From Spirochaetota bacterium (lineage in GTDB: Bacteria; Spirochaetota; Spirochaetia; Treponematales; Rectinemataceae), in contig JAKPBN010000133.1 of NCBI GenBank assembly GCA_029778945.1, forward strand, positions 1-44,313: a stretch of DNA of 44,313 nucleotides, read 5' to 3'. Positions 8,116-16,700 of this stretch are shown piece by piece. Position 1 is the stretch's first letter, and each line of letters begins with the position of its first letter. The translations under genes and the position numbers were made by a program. The notes beneath the pieces were generated by a model that searched no databases, had not been told where the DNA came from, and saw only the letters and a list, made by a program, of their open reading frames with translations.

Positions 8116-9561
8116 CTAGCCCCGGTAGCAGAGCACGGGACTGCGGGCGGCGGCCACCTCATCCAGGCGGCCAATGGGGGTCGTGGTCGGCGCCGAGTGG
8201 AGGAGCTCAGGATTGTGCTTGGCCTCCTCCGCGATCTCGTGCATGACCCGGACAAACTCATCCAGGACGGCCTTGGACTCGGTCTCCGTGGGCTCGACCA
8301 TGAGGGCCTCGCTCACAATGAGGGGGAAGTAGATGGTCGGCGGATGGATGCCATAGTCGATGAGGCGCTTGGCTATGTCCAGGGTGTGGATGCCCTCGGC
8401 TATGTCGCCCATCGCGACAAACTCGTGCATGCAGGCCCTGGGGTACTTCACGGGGAAGTCCTTCTCGACCTGGACCCGCAAGTAATTGGCGTTGAGGACG
8501 GCGTTCTCGGCCACCCTGCGCAGGCCCTCGGGCCCCAGCATCCTGATGTAGGTATAGGCCCGCACGAGGACGCCGAAGTTGCCGTAGAAGGACTTCATCC
8601 GGCCTATGGTCTTGGCCGGAAGCTCGAGGCGGTACTTCCCGCCCTTCATACCGGCGACCGGGCCGGGCAGGAAAGCCGCGAGGGTATCCCCGGCGGCCAC
8701 CATCCCCGAGCCCGGGCCACCGCCGCCGTGGGGGGTGGAGAAGGTCTTGTGGAGGTTGAAGTGCATCACGTCGATGCCCGAGAGGCCGGGCTTGAAGACC
8801 CCGGTGAGGGCGTTCATGTTGGCGCCATCCCCGTAGACTAGGCCGCCGGCCTCGTGGACGAGGCGGGCGATCTCCTCGATGTTGCGCTCGAAGAGCCCGA
8901 GGGTGTTGGGGTTGGTGATCATGATCCCCGCCACTTCCTTGCCGGCCTCGCCGGCCAGGGCGGCCTTGAGGGCATCCATGTCGACCCCGCCCTCGGCGTT
9001 GGAGGGGATAGTCAGGGTCTCGAGGCCGGCCATCGTGCAGGAGGCCGGATTGGTCCCGTGGGCCGAGTCGGGGATGAGGATGCGGGTCCTCTTGGTGTCC
9101 CCCCGGGAGAGGTGCCAGGCCCGGATCATAAAGACCCCGGCCAGCTCCCCGTGGGCGCCGGCCGCGGGCTGGAGGGAGACGGCCTTGAAGCCGCCTATCT
9201 CGGCCAGCATCGCCTGGAGGCGATAGACCAGCTCGAGGGCGCCCTGGCTGAACTCCTCGCCCACGAGGGGATGGGTGTTGCGGAAGCCGGCCAGGCCCGC
9301 CGTGACCTCGTTGACCTTGGGGTTGTACTTCATGGTGCAGGAGCCCAGGGGATAGAAGTCCGTGTCGATGGAGAAATTCTTCTGGGAGAGGCGGGTGAAG
9401 TGGCGGACCACCGTGAGCTCGTCGAGCTCGGGCAGCCTGAGCTCGGCCCTGGCAAGGTTAGCCGGAACCGGATAGCTCGGGGTGTCGCCCTTGGGGAGGC
9501 TTACGGCCAGGCGGCCAGGGGCCGAGATCTCGAAGACGAGGGCTTCGGGCTTCAGGTTCAT
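8116..9561 (-). CDS. gcvPB: Glycine dehydrogenase (decarboxylating) subunit 2
   Basis: 481 aa, the C-terminal half of the split P-protein of the glycine cleavage system. It carries the PLP Lys in HFNLHKTFSTPHGGGGPGSG (about residues 265-284) and FYPLGSCTMKYNPK near the N-terminus. With GcvPA it decarboxylates glycine and passes the aminomethyl group to lipoyl-GcvH. Its ATG overlaps the gcvPA stop (ATGA). It is last in the operon, followed by a strong terminator. Confidence 0.97.
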   Translation of the reverse strand: MNLKPEALVFEISAPGRLAVSLPKGDTPSYPVPANLARAELRLPELDELTVVRHFTRLSQKNFSIDTDFYPLGSCTMKYNPKVNEVTAGLAGFRNTHPLVGEEFSQGALELVYRLQAMLAEIGGFKAVSLQPAAGAHGELAGVFMIRAWHLSRGDTKRTRILIPDSAHGTNPASCTMAGLETLTIPSNAEGGVDMDALKAALAGEAGKEVAGIMITNPNTLGLFERNIEEIARLVHEAGGLVYGDGANMNALTGVFKPGLSGIDVMHFNLHKTFSTPHGGGGPGSGMVAAGDTLAAFLPGPVAGMKGGKYRLELPAKTIGRMKSFYGNFGVLVRAYTYIRMLGPEGLRRVAENAVLNANYLRVQVEKDFPVKYPRACMHEFVAMGDIAEGIHTLDIAKRLIDYGIHPPTIYFPLIVSEALMVEPTETESKAVLDEFVRVMHEIAEEAKHNPELLHSAPTTTPIGRLDEVAAARSPVLCYRG

Positions 9562-10877
9562 CTTGAGACCTCCTTGAGGGACTGGACGAGGAGGTCGATC
9601 TGGGCCTTGGTGGCCATCTCGGTCACGCAGACGAGGAGCTCATGCTCCCGGCCCGGATAGTAGCGGGAAAGGGGCAGGCCGGGCACGATGCAGCGGCGGG
9701 AGAGCTTGGCCGAGATCTCCTCGGCGGAGACCGGGGTCTCCACGAGGAATTCCTTGAAGAAGGACTGGGTCCTGACCCTGAAGCCCGGGATCTTGCCTAT
9801 CTCCTGGGCGGCGTAGTGGGACTTGTCCCAGCAGAGCCGCGCGACGGCGGGGAGTCCCTGCTTTCCCATGGCGGCCAGGTAGATGCAGGTCTGGAGCATC
9901 ACGAGGCCCTGGTTGGAGCAGATGTTGGACACCGCCTTCTCCCGGCGGATGTGCTGCTCCCGGGCGGAGAGGGTGAGGACAAAGCCCTTGCGGCCCTCAT
10001 GGTCCTTGGCCTCGCCGACGATGCGGCCGGGCATCTTGCGCACGAGCTTGCCCGTGGCGCCCATCATGCCCAGGAAAGGCCCGCCGTAGTTCATCGCGTT
10101 GCCCAGGGCCTGGCCCTCGGCCACCACGATGTCGGCGCCCATCGAGCCGGGACTCTTGAGGAGGGCGCAGGCTATGGGGTCGGCCTGGACGATAAAGAGG
10201 GCCCCGGCGGCGTGGGCGGCCGCGGCGGCGGCCGTGAGATCCCGCAGCTCGCCCTCGAACTCAGGATAGGCGGCCACGAGGGCAAAGACATCCTCGCCCA
10301 GGCCGGCCTGGGCCGGGTCACCGCTATACTCCTCGACCTTGACGGCAAAGGCCGAGAGATAGGTCCTGATCACCTCCTTGTACTCCGGGTGGAGGGCGGC
10401 GGGCAGGAGGAGGCGGGGGCGGGAGGGGCTGTTGTGCTGGGCCATGAGAACGGCCTCGGCAAGGGCCGTGGCTCCGTCATAGTGGGAGGCGTTGACCACC
10501 TCCATCCCAAAGAGCTCGGCCGCCATGGACTGGTACTCGAAGATGGCTTGGAGGGTGCCCTGGGAAACCTCGGGCTGGTAGGGGGTGTAGGCCGTGAGGA
10601 ATTCCCCCCGGGAGGCGAGGGCCGGCACGAGGGAGGGGATGAAATGGTTGTAGGCGCCGGCCCCGAGGAACCAGGCGCAGGTCGAGGCGGTGACGTTCCT
10701 CGAGGCTAGGGACTCAAGCTCCCGCAGGACCTCGAGCTCCGAGAGGGCCTCGGGCAGGTCCAGCTTGGGAAAGCGCCGGGCGGCAGGGATGTCCGAAAAC
10801 AGCTCCTCCACGCCCTTGACGCCGATGGTGGCCAGCATGGCCTTCCGGTCGGCGTCGGAATTCGCAACGAAGGGCAT
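9558..10877 (-). CDS. gcvPA: Glycine dehydrogenase (decarboxylating) subunit 1
   Basis: 439 aa, the N-terminal half of the split P-protein. FLGAGAYNHFIPSLV, TAYTPYQPEVSQGTLQAIFEYQ, GGPFLGMM and the GR(I)VGEA..GFVLTLSAREQHIRREKA region are all characteristic. It forms the P-protein heterotetramer with GcvPB. It starts 3 nt after the gcvH stop and overlaps gcvPB. Confidence 0.97.
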   Translation of the reverse strand: MPFVANSDADRKAMLATIGVKGVEELFSDIPAARRFPKLDLPEALSELEVLRELESLASRNVTASTCAWFLGAGAYNHFIPSLVPALASRGEFLTAYTPYQPEVSQGTLQAIFEYQSMAAELFGMEVVNASHYDGATALAEAVLMAQHNSPSRPRLLLPAALHPEYKEVIRTYLSAFAVKVEEYSGDPAQAGLGEDVFALVAAYPEFEGELRDLTAAAAAAHAAGALFIVQADPIACALLKSPGSMGADIVVAEGQALGNAMNYGGPFLGMMGATGKLVRKMPGRIVGEAKDHEGRKGFVLTLSAREQHIRREKAVSNICSNQGLVMLQTCIYLAAMGKQGLPAVARLCWDKSHYAAQEIGKIPGFRVRTQSFFKEFLVETPVSAEEISAKLSRRCIVPGLPLSRYYPGREHELLVCVTEMATKAQIDLLVQSLKEVSR

Positions 10878-10880
10878 CTC

Positions 10881-11264
10881 TTACTCCTTACCGGCTTCCT
10901 TCTCGTAGGCGGCGGCATCCATGAGGCCATCCCATTCGGAGGGATTGGTGGCGGTAAAGCGGATCATCCAGCCGGAGCCATAGCAGTCCTTGTTGACCAG
11001 GGCGGGATCCCCACCCAGGGCCTCATTGACAGCCGTGATGGTGCCGGAGAGGGGCATATAGAGGTCGCTGGCTGCCTTGACCGACTCGACGACACCAAAG
11101 GCCTCGCCCTGCTTGAGCTTCTTCCCCGGCTCGGGGAGCTCCACAAAGACAATGTCCCCCAGGGAGGACTGGGCATGGTCGGAGATGCCGGCGACAAAGT
11201 CTGTCCCGTCCTTGCGGGCATACTCATGGGAGGCGCGGTAGCGGGCGTTCTTGTCAATGTTCAT
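10881..11264 (-). CDS. gcvH: Glycine cleavage system H protein
   Basis: 127 aa, the usual GcvH length. The lipoylated Lys is in VVESVKAASDLY (about residue 60), preceded by LGDIVFVELPEPG. It shuttles the aminomethyl group between P-, T- and L-proteins. The start ATG at 11264 has AAGGAG 8 nt upstream; the longer open frame runs into the repeat-bearing spacer. No lipoamide dehydrogenase gene is in the window. Confidence 0.97.
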   Translation of the reverse strand: MNIDKNARYRASHEYARKDGTDFVAGISDHAQSSLGDIVFVELPEPGKKLKQGEAFGVVESVKAASDLYMPLSGTITAVNEALGGDPALVNKDCYGSGWMIRFTATNPSEWDGLMDAAAYEKEAGKE

Positions 11265-11596
11265 CCAAAGACTCCTTGATTTCCGACGCTGGGCCAGGAG
11301 GGTCATATTCCCGGTCCCGCGATATCGACTGCGCTCAGGGCTGGCTGCCGGCGCTCGATGCCACATTAAGCCAAACAATTATTCCATTCACCACGGAACC
11401 ACGGAACCACGGAACCACGGAACCACGGAGATCACGGAGAGAGAAGCAATTTCTACGAAAAGAAGGGAATGTAGGAATGTATGTTATGGAAAATTCCGGA
11501 TTCTCCCATTCGCATCACCCTAATTCTCTTATACGACGCCTCTCCCTCCGTGCCCTCCGTGCCTCCGTGGTAAATTCTACTAGTTGCTCTTATTCA
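11265..11596. repeat. Interspersed 8-bp tandem/inverted repeat element between gcvT and gcvH
   Basis: A 332-bp stretch without a gene, noticeably more AT-rich than its surroundings. It holds five exact copies of ACCACGGA (11390-11429) followed by GATCACGGAGAGAG, and about 95 nt further an inverted counterpart (CTCTCCCTCCGTG, CCTCCGTGG, 11539-11571). The arms could fold into a long imperfect hairpin. It resembles the dispersed CCACGGAG-type elements common in many bacterial genomes that are often mistaken for small genes. Small open frames through it translate to repetitive sequence and are not called. A second element of the same design is at 23176-23232. Confidence 0.75.
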
Positions 11597-12709
11597 TTAT
11601 CTTCTGTATGCCGGGATGTAGAGGGGGCGCTTGACCACTAGGGCGTCCTTGGCCTTGCCGTGGATCACAACCTTCACTGCGGTGCCCACCTTGGCATAGG
11701 CGGGATCGACAAAGGCGTTGGCGGCATACTTCTTGACCGTGGGGCAGAACATCCCCGCGCAGCATTCGCCGATCTTCTTGCCGTCCGCCGACTGGACTTC
11801 ATAGCCCTCCCGGGGGACGCCGCCGGTCACGTCGAGGCCCACGAGCTTGCGCTTAGGTCCCGCGGCCATGATGGCCTCCACGGCCTTCTTGCCGATAAAG
11901 TCCTTCTCAAGGCCGCAGGCCCACTTGAAGCCTGCCTCAATGGGGTTGATGGCCGAGCTGATTTCGTGGCCGTGGAGGGGCATGCCCGCCTCGAAGCGGA
12001 GGGAGTCCCGGGCGCCCAGGCCTATGGCCTTGGTCTCGATGCCGTGCTTTTCACCCTCGGCGAGGAGGAGCTTCCAGAGGAACTCGGCCTTGTCGGCGGG
12101 GAAGAAGAGCTCGCCCCCGTCCTCGCCGGTATAGCCCGTGCGCCCGAAGAGGACGGGCACGCCGGAGACCAGGAGCTCGCCTGAGGTGAAGCGGGGGAGC
12201 TCGGCTACCTTGGCCCCGCCACCGCGCTTAACCGTGGAGACGAGGTCCAGAAGCTCGATGGCCTTGGGCCCCTGGACGGCGATCATATAGGTCGCGTCGG
12301 AGATGTCGTCGATCTTGACACCGGTTCCAGCATGCTTCTGGAACCAGGCGACGTCAGCGTGGCGGTTGGAGGCGTTGACGACGATCCACCACTTGCCGGG
12401 GAGGCGGTAGATAAAAAGGTCGTCGATGACTCCGCCGTCCTCGGCGAGGAGGAGGGAGTAGCGGGCGTCCCAGTCCTTCATGTCCAGGACGGTGGCGCTG
12501 GCGATGCGGGAGACGAAGGCGTCGGCGCCGGGGCCGGACACTTCGACCTGGCCCATGTGGTCGATATCGAAGAGCCCGACCGAGCGGCGGGTGATGTGGT
12601 GTTCTTCGACTGAGCCGGTGGGGTAGGAGATCGGCATGTCGTAGCCGGCGAAGGGCGCCATCTTGGCGCCTGCGGCCACATGCCAATCATGTAGGCGGGT
12701 GGAATCCAT
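11597..12709 (-). CDS. gcvT: Aminomethyltransferase (glycine cleavage T protein)
   Basis: 370 aa. It transfers the methylene group from aminomethyl-GcvH to tetrahydrofolate, releasing ammonia. Typical segments are FAGYDMPISYPTG, SVGLFDIDHMGQ, GYTGEDGGELFF and LRFEAGMPLHGHE. The start ATG at 12709 has AAGGAGG at 7 nt; an upstream extension to 12751 lacks this. It is the first gene of the gcv cluster, with its own promoter at 12755-12783. The 332-bp spacer before gcvH is unusual for this operon. Confidence 0.96.
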   Translation of the reverse strand: MDSTRLHDWHVAAGAKMAPFAGYDMPISYPTGSVEEHHITRRSVGLFDIDHMGQVEVSGPGADAFVSRIASATVLDMKDWDARYSLLLAEDGGVIDDLFIYRLPGKWWIVVNASNRHADVAWFQKHAGTGVKIDDISDATYMIAVQGPKAIELLDLVSTVKRGGGAKVAELPRFTSGELLVSGVPVLFGRTGYTGEDGGELFFPADKAEFLWKLLLAEGEKHGIETKAIGLGARDSLRFEAGMPLHGHEISSAINPIEAGFKWACGLEKDFIGKKAVEAIMAAGPKRKLVGLDVTGGVPREGYEVQSADGKKIGECCAGMFCPTVKKYAANAFVDPAYAKVGTAVKVVIHGKAKDALVVKRPLYIPAYRR

Positions 12710-12754
12710 GGGAGAGCCTCCTTGGAGCGGCGTAACTCTGCGTTGTTGCAAAAG

Positions 12755-12783
12755 ATTGTAGCAGAGAAATCTCCCAAGGGCAA
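12755..12783 (-). promoter_or_regulatory. Promoter of gcvT
   Basis: On the minus strand TTGCCC (12783-12778), 17 nt, TACAAT (12760-12755). The leader of about 40 nt is too short for a glycine riboswitch, and none is seen. Confidence 0.65.
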
Positions 12784-12802
12784 GTCAAGGAGCGGAACGG
12801 AG

Positions 12803-12819
12803 GTTTCGAATATCGAAAC
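12803..12819. promoter_or_regulatory. Palindromic operator-like site upstream of the gcvT promoter
   Basis: GTTTCGAATATCGAAAC is a 17-bp dyad (6-bp arms, AT-rich centre) located 20 bp upstream of the gcvT -35. There is no T-run on either side, so it is not a terminator. It could bind an activator of the glycine cleavage genes; the factor is unknown. Confidence 0.45.
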
Positions 12820-12865
12820 AAAAGGGGCGAGAAAAGCCCAGGAATACCCCCGGCGACGCGCTTGG

Positions 12866-13513
12866 CTAGAGTCGCCAGCCGAGGAGGAAGCCAGCCCGGA
12901 AAAACCAGCTGGCATAGGTGGCTGAGTAGCCGCTGGACTCTAAGCTGTCTACCATCGAGGTCTGGATATCCTCGAGATAGGGCTTGTAGCCCACGACCAG
13001 GATAGAGCGGACAAAGCTGACCCCCTTCAGGGGACTGTCCACCCCAAGGCCCCCCAAGAGAAAGAGGCCGTCCAAAGTCCCCTTCATGTCGAGGTCGGCG
13101 CCGCTTGCGTCCTGGGCAAGCAGGCTCTGGCGGTACTCGACACCGGCGAGGGGGAAGAGGGTGATGGTGCCGAGGGGAAAGGGGTACTTGGCCATAAGGC
13201 TCCCTTCAACCCAAAGGTAGGTTCTCCCTGCCCCTCCCCCAATCCCATAGACGCCATCGATATAGCCATCCAGGAGGTCGAACCAGCCGTAGCCCAGGCT
13301 GGCCTCCGCAAGGAGGTAGCGGGCGTCAAAAAAAGCGCCTGCGGACAGGCTGGGATAGTTGGTGTTGGCCACCATGTCGGGGTTGGCGTTTCCCCAGCGG
13401 TGGAGGCCAAGGACGAGCCTTCCCAGGCTGAGGCCGCCGCCGGCGCTAAAGGCCTGGCCATAGAGAAGGGTCGAGATGGCGACAAGAATGATGAGGATCC
13501 AGGCTTTTTTCAT
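12866..13513 (-). CDS. Predicted outer-membrane beta-barrel protein
   Basis: 215 aa. A signal peptide (residues 1 to about 21, ending near LLYGQA) is followed by alternating hydrophobic strands rich in Gly and aromatics (AEASLGYGWFDL, YPFPLGTITLFPLAGVEYRQ) and a final strand SWFFRAGFLLGWRL. This looks like a small outer-membrane barrel, but no enzyme motif or named family is recognised. It is monocistronic, with its own promoter (13546-13575). Confidence 0.7.
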   Translation of the reverse strand: MKKAWILIILVAISTLLYGQAFSAGGGLSLGRLVLGLHRWGNANPDMVANTNYPSLSAGAFFDARYLLAEASLGYGWFDLLDGYIDGVYGIGGGAGRTYLWVEGSLMAKYPFPLGTITLFPLAGVEYRQSLLAQDASGADLDMKGTLDGLFLLGGLGVDSPLKGVSFVRSILVVGYKPYLEDIQTSMVDSLESSGYSATYASWFFRAGFLLGWRL

Positions 13514-13545
13514 GGCAACCCCGTTTTTTGATGATAATTCCGTTC

Positions 13546-13575
13546 ATCATAGGGGAGGCTCTCAGGATCGGTCAA
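13546..13575 (-). promoter_or_regulatory. Promoter of the outer-membrane protein gene, with dyad
   Basis: On the minus strand TTGACC (13575-13570), 18 nt, TATGAT (13551-13546). An imperfect dyad ATGAT-N10-ATCAT (13531-13550) covers the -10 and the start region, a possible repressor site. Confidence 0.6.
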
Positions 13576-13597
13576 CGCGCAATCGGCCTATGGGCGG

Positions 13598-14416
13598 CTA
13601 GAAGCTGTTGCGGGCCAGGGGACGGCCTATGTAGACGCCCTCCCCTCCCAGGTAGTCGTGGCGCTCGCCCTCGATGAGGATCTGGACGTCGTGGACCGAG
13701 GGAAAGGCCGTGGCCGTATAGACCACCTGCTTGAGCTGGCCCGCGTAGCCCTCGATCCCATAGTGGTTGTACATAAAGGCCTCGTTGAAGTTGAGGAAGA
13801 CCGTGGTCCCCCGCACCTGGGCCGAGAGGAGCTTGGTCCCCTGGGGGATGAGGCTCACGAGGCTCCTCCGCAACTCCTCTTCCGTGGGCCCTCCAAGGAG
13901 GGCGGCCAGGGAATCCGTCAGGGGCTGGTCCGAGGCGGGGATCTGGCGCTTGACCTCCTGCCTCACGATCACGCCGTCGTCATCGATCCGGCAAAAGTAG
14001 AGGAGGGCCGAGCGGCGCTTGGCCGGAATGTCCTTGGGCTTGTCCGGCAGGGCTGAGGACGGGGCGGGGGCGGGCTTGGCCTTGTCCTGGCTCGCCCCAG
14101 GGCTCGGGCTCGGACTCGGGTTAGGGGCAGGGTCCGGGGTGGCTGGAACCTGGACGGGGCCGGGCTTATTGTCCCCCGAAGGCGGCTTGGGCGGGTCGAG
14201 CTCGACCTTGGGGGCCGGGGCCACCGGAGCCGGGCGGCCATCCTCGGCATTCCGCTGGGTGGAGAGGATCTCCTTGAAATTCGTCCTGGCGATAGTCTCC
14301 TTGATCTTGCCCAGGTTGACCAGGAAGAGGAGGAGGACAACGATGAGGAGGAGAAGCCAGAAGAGGCAGCCAGGAGGACCCCCTGAGCCGCCGGACGAAC
14401 GTTTCGATTGGGCCAT
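13598..14416 (-). CDS. GerMN-domain membrane-anchored protein
   Basis: 272 aa. It has a basic N-terminus, one membrane helix (about residues 17-34), a long Pro/Ser-rich linker (about 65-130), then a GerMN-like domain (about 135-262) with SLAALLGGPTEEE, LIPQGTKLLSAQVRGTTVFLNFNEAF and a final VHDVQILIEG. GerMN was named from sporulation/germination proteins but is widespread in non-sporulating bacteria at the envelope. The role is unknown. The promoter at 14426-14455 lies 9 nt from the ATG. Confidence 0.8.
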   Translation of the reverse strand: MAQSKRSSGGSGGPPGCLFWLLLLIVVLLLFLVNLGKIKETIARTNFKEILSTQRNAEDGRPAPVAPAPKVELDPPKPPSGDNKPGPVQVPATPDPAPNPSPSPSPGASQDKAKPAPAPSSALPDKPKDIPAKRRSALLYFCRIDDDGVIVRQEVKRQIPASDQPLTDSLAALLGGPTEEELRRSLVSLIPQGTKLLSAQVRGTTVFLNFNEAFMYNHYGIEGYAGQLKQVVYTATAFPSVHDVQILIEGERHDYLGGEGVYIGRPLARNSF

Positions 14417-14425
14417 GCCGAGAGG

Positions 14426-14455
14426 ATACTAGCCTTCACGATAGCGGGCGGTCAA
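14426..14455 (-). promoter_or_regulatory. Promoter of the GerMN gene, -35 over the upstream stop codon
   Basis: On the minus strand TTGACC (14455-14450), 18 nt, TAGTAT (14431-14426), then 9 nt to the ATG at 14416. The -35 contains the TGA stop of the metallophosphoesterase gene. Confidence 0.55.
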
Positions 14456-15522
14456 CTGGAAGGGGGGTCGAGATCGAGGACGTCCCGGGCAGCGTCCGGG
14501 CTCTTGCCGGCCTTGAGGAGGACCACATTCCTGTGGCCGGGCCGGTGGAACTGGATATAGCGCCCGTGCTGCCTCAGGGCATAGCGCCCCTCCACAGGCC
14601 GGTGTCCGCCAAACCAGCGGCTGCCCAGGGCCCGGGTGCCCAGGAGGGACCGGAGGCTCGAGAAGACCGAGCCGGGCAGGGCTCCGTCGTTGGGCGTCCA
14701 GGTCAGGGCTTCCACCACGTCGGGCCGGCGCCGGTATTCCAGGATATCCCCGGCCTTGAGGGGGAAGGCCGGCTCGGCATGGCTTGCGACAAAGTGCCTG
14801 CCCCGGGCCAGGACGGGGAGGGAAAGCTCGAGGGAGCGATAGGCGGCCCGGAGCTCGTCCCCATAGCGATGGGCAAACCAGGAGGCTGTCATCTCCCCCT
14901 CGTAGGCATACTTGTAGAAGGGGTGGTCTCCCCTGCCCTCTTCGTTGGCCACATTGTCATGGTTGCCCTTGAGGTAGTGGAAGCTCTCGGGAAAGGCCAG
15001 CTTGAGCCTCAGGATCAGCTCCACGCAGGCCAGGGCCCGGCCCATCTCCTCGTCCATCGCCGGAGCGGAAGCCCAGCCGGACTCGTACTCCGGGATAGCC
15101 AGGTTCCAGCGGAGGGCCGCGTCCTGGCCCTCCCCATGGAAGGCATCCCCCAGGCAGAGGAGGAGCAGCTTGCCCTGGGAGAGAAGATGGAGGACCGTGG
15201 GCATGGCATCCGAGCCCCCGGGATCCAAGGGGGGACGCCAGGTGAGGACCGCGGCCAGGAAGTCGGCCCGGGCGTGGAGGTCGGGGAGGAGGAGGACCGG
15301 AAGGTCGGGCAAATCGAGGAGGCCCCCGGGGAGGCCCTCCCCATCCCGGGGCCGGAGGACCGGGGATTCCCCGTCCAGGACCTCCTGGGCCCGGCCTACG
15401 AGGTCCGCGAAAGCGCTGGGCTCGGGCCCAAAGGCCCGGTTGGCCAGGCGGCCTAAGTCCTCGAGGAGGCCTTCCTCGTCAAGGGCCCGGCGCCGGGCCC
15501 GGGCGGCCTGGGAATCGGTCAT
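14452..15522 (-). CDS. Calcineurin-like metallophosphoesterase
   Basis: 356 aa with the five metallophosphoesterase blocks: LPDLHARADF (DxH), LCLGDAFHG (GD), LKGNHDNV (GNHD), VASHAEPAF and WFGGHRPVEG. These residues bind a dinuclear metal centre. Sequence alone does not show whether it is a protein phosphatase, nucleotidase or phosphodiesterase. No signal peptide is present. It lies 26 nt after the TPR gene, in the same direction. No clear ribosome site precedes the ATG. Confidence 0.85.
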   Translation of the reverse strand: MTDSQAARARRRALDEEGLLEDLGRLANRAFGPEPSAFADLVGRAQEVLDGESPVLRPRDGEGLPGGLLDLPDLPVLLLPDLHARADFLAAVLTWRPPLDPGGSDAMPTVLHLLSQGKLLLLCLGDAFHGEGQDAALRWNLAIPEYESGWASAPAMDEEMGRALACVELILRLKLAFPESFHYLKGNHDNVANEEGRGDHPFYKYAYEGEMTASWFAHRYGDELRAAYRSLELSLPVLARGRHFVASHAEPAFPLKAGDILEYRRRPDVVEALTWTPNDGALPGSVFSSLRSLLGTRALGSRWFGGHRPVEGRYALRQHGRYIQFHRPGHRNVVLLKAGKSPDAARDVLDLDPPSS

Positions 15523-15548
15523 CGGACTGGATAATCCACGGCCTTGGG

Positions 15549-16700
15549 CTAGGCCTCGGCTCCCGACTCGAGGCGGGCCAGCCAGGCGGCGGCGGCCTGG
15601 TCCTCGGGCTCCATCTCCAGGGCGGAGCGGAAAAAGCCCTCGGCCTCGGCGTGGCGGCCCCGCTTGTAGGCTATGACCCCCAGGTTGGTGATCAGCTTGC
15701 CGTTCTCGGGCTCAAGGCGCAAGGCTTTCTCGAGCCTGAGCCTAGCCTCATCCAGTAACCCGAGCTCCATGAGGCAGATCGCCAGCTCGTTGAGGGCATC
15801 CGAGCCCTCGGCCCCGAGGGTCAGGGCCTTCTCGAAGGCCTGGCGCCCCTCTTCCCAGTGGCCGAGGCGGCGCTCGGCCCAGCCCATCAGGAACCAGGCG
15901 TTCCAGACCTTGGGGTTGCGCTCGACGAATTCCTTGGCCTTGGCCAGGCCTTCTTCTTCCTTGTTCATCCGGATGAGGTCGTAGGCTTCCTTGAAGAGCT
16001 CGTCGAGGTAGCCCTGGCTCCCCAGCTTGGCCACGATCTCCTTTGAGCGCTGGACCTTGTCCTCGTCGTCCCCGATCTTGGCATAGGTCTCAAAGAGGCT
16101 CTTGGCCCTCTCGTAGTTCCGGCGCCGGAGGAAAAAGAAGGCGGCGTTGAAGTAGGCCGGGGGAAAGGGGGGCTCCAGGGCCAGGAGGCGCTTGTAGGAG
16201 TCAAAGGCCCGCTCGTCCATCTCCTCGGAGAGGGCTTCCTTGCCCGCCGCCGTGTAGGCCTCGGCCCGGTCCTCGAACATCACCGCCAGGTCTACCAGGG
16301 GCTCGGGGGCCTCGGGGTAGAGGCCGGCCAGGGCCCGGAAGATCTCCTCGGCTATCTCCCAGTCCTTGTTGCGGGCCTTGATGATCCCGGCCTCGGAGAG
16401 CTCCCCGAGGATGCCGGGCCTTACGGCCCGGACAAAGGCGCGGTAATAGGCCGCGTGCTCATGGTCGGGGGCCCAGGCGAGGACCCTGAGCATGCCGGCG
16501 ACCATGGCTTCCCAGGTGAGGTCGGCGGGGTCAAAGCGCTCCGCATCCCGGCCGGTCTCCACCGGTATGGGTATGGCCGGGTCGGTGCGGAAGCCTCCGA
16601 TGTCCCTGGCCTGGCCGGCGGGGAGCTCTATAAAGACGAGGCGGCGGAGGACGGCGGCGCCGGGCCCCTCGTCGCGTCCCGCCTCAAGACTGCTTTCCAT
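15549..16700 (-). CDS. Tetratricopeptide-repeat protein
   Basis: 383 aa. From about residue 85 it is almost entirely helix-turn-helix repeats of TPR type (AWFLMGWAERRLGHWEEGRQAFEKAL, LINEL-like and NLGVIAYKRGRHAEAEGFFRSALEMEPED units), a scaffold for protein interactions. The N-terminal segment is not assigned. The ATG at 16700 is chosen because GGAGG lies 6 nt upstream; a start at 16739 has no site. It overlaps the PilZ gene by 17 nt, so a link to c-di-GMP signalling is possible but inferred. Confidence 0.85.
   Translation of the reverse strand: MESSLEAGRDEGPGAAVLRRLVFIELPAGQARDIGGFRTDPAIPIPVETGRDAERFDPADLTWEAMVAGMLRVLAWAPDHEHAAYYRAFVRAVRPGILGELSEAGIIKARNKDWEIAEEIFRALAGLYPEAPEPLVDLAVMFEDRAEAYTAAGKEALSEEMDERAFDSYKRLLALEPPFPPAYFNAAFFFLRRRNYERAKSLFETYAKIGDDEDKVQRSKEIVAKLGSQGYLDELFKEAYDLIRMNKEEEGLAKAKEFVERNPKVWNAWFLMGWAERRLGHWEEGRQAFEKALTLGAEGSDALNELAICLMELGLLDEARLRLEKALRLEPENGKLITNLGVIAYKRGRHAEAEGFFRSALEMEPEDQAAAAWLARLESGAEA

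Noticed and set aside
11390-11571. Possible CRISPR array or small genes in the ACCACGGA repeat region
   Set aside because: The units are 8 bp with no spacers, no cas genes are nearby, and the short frames translate to low-complexity repeat peptides.
12710-12765. Glycine riboswitch ahead of gcvT
   Set aside because: The promoter leaves only about 40 nt of leader, too short for the aptamer, and no matching stems are seen.
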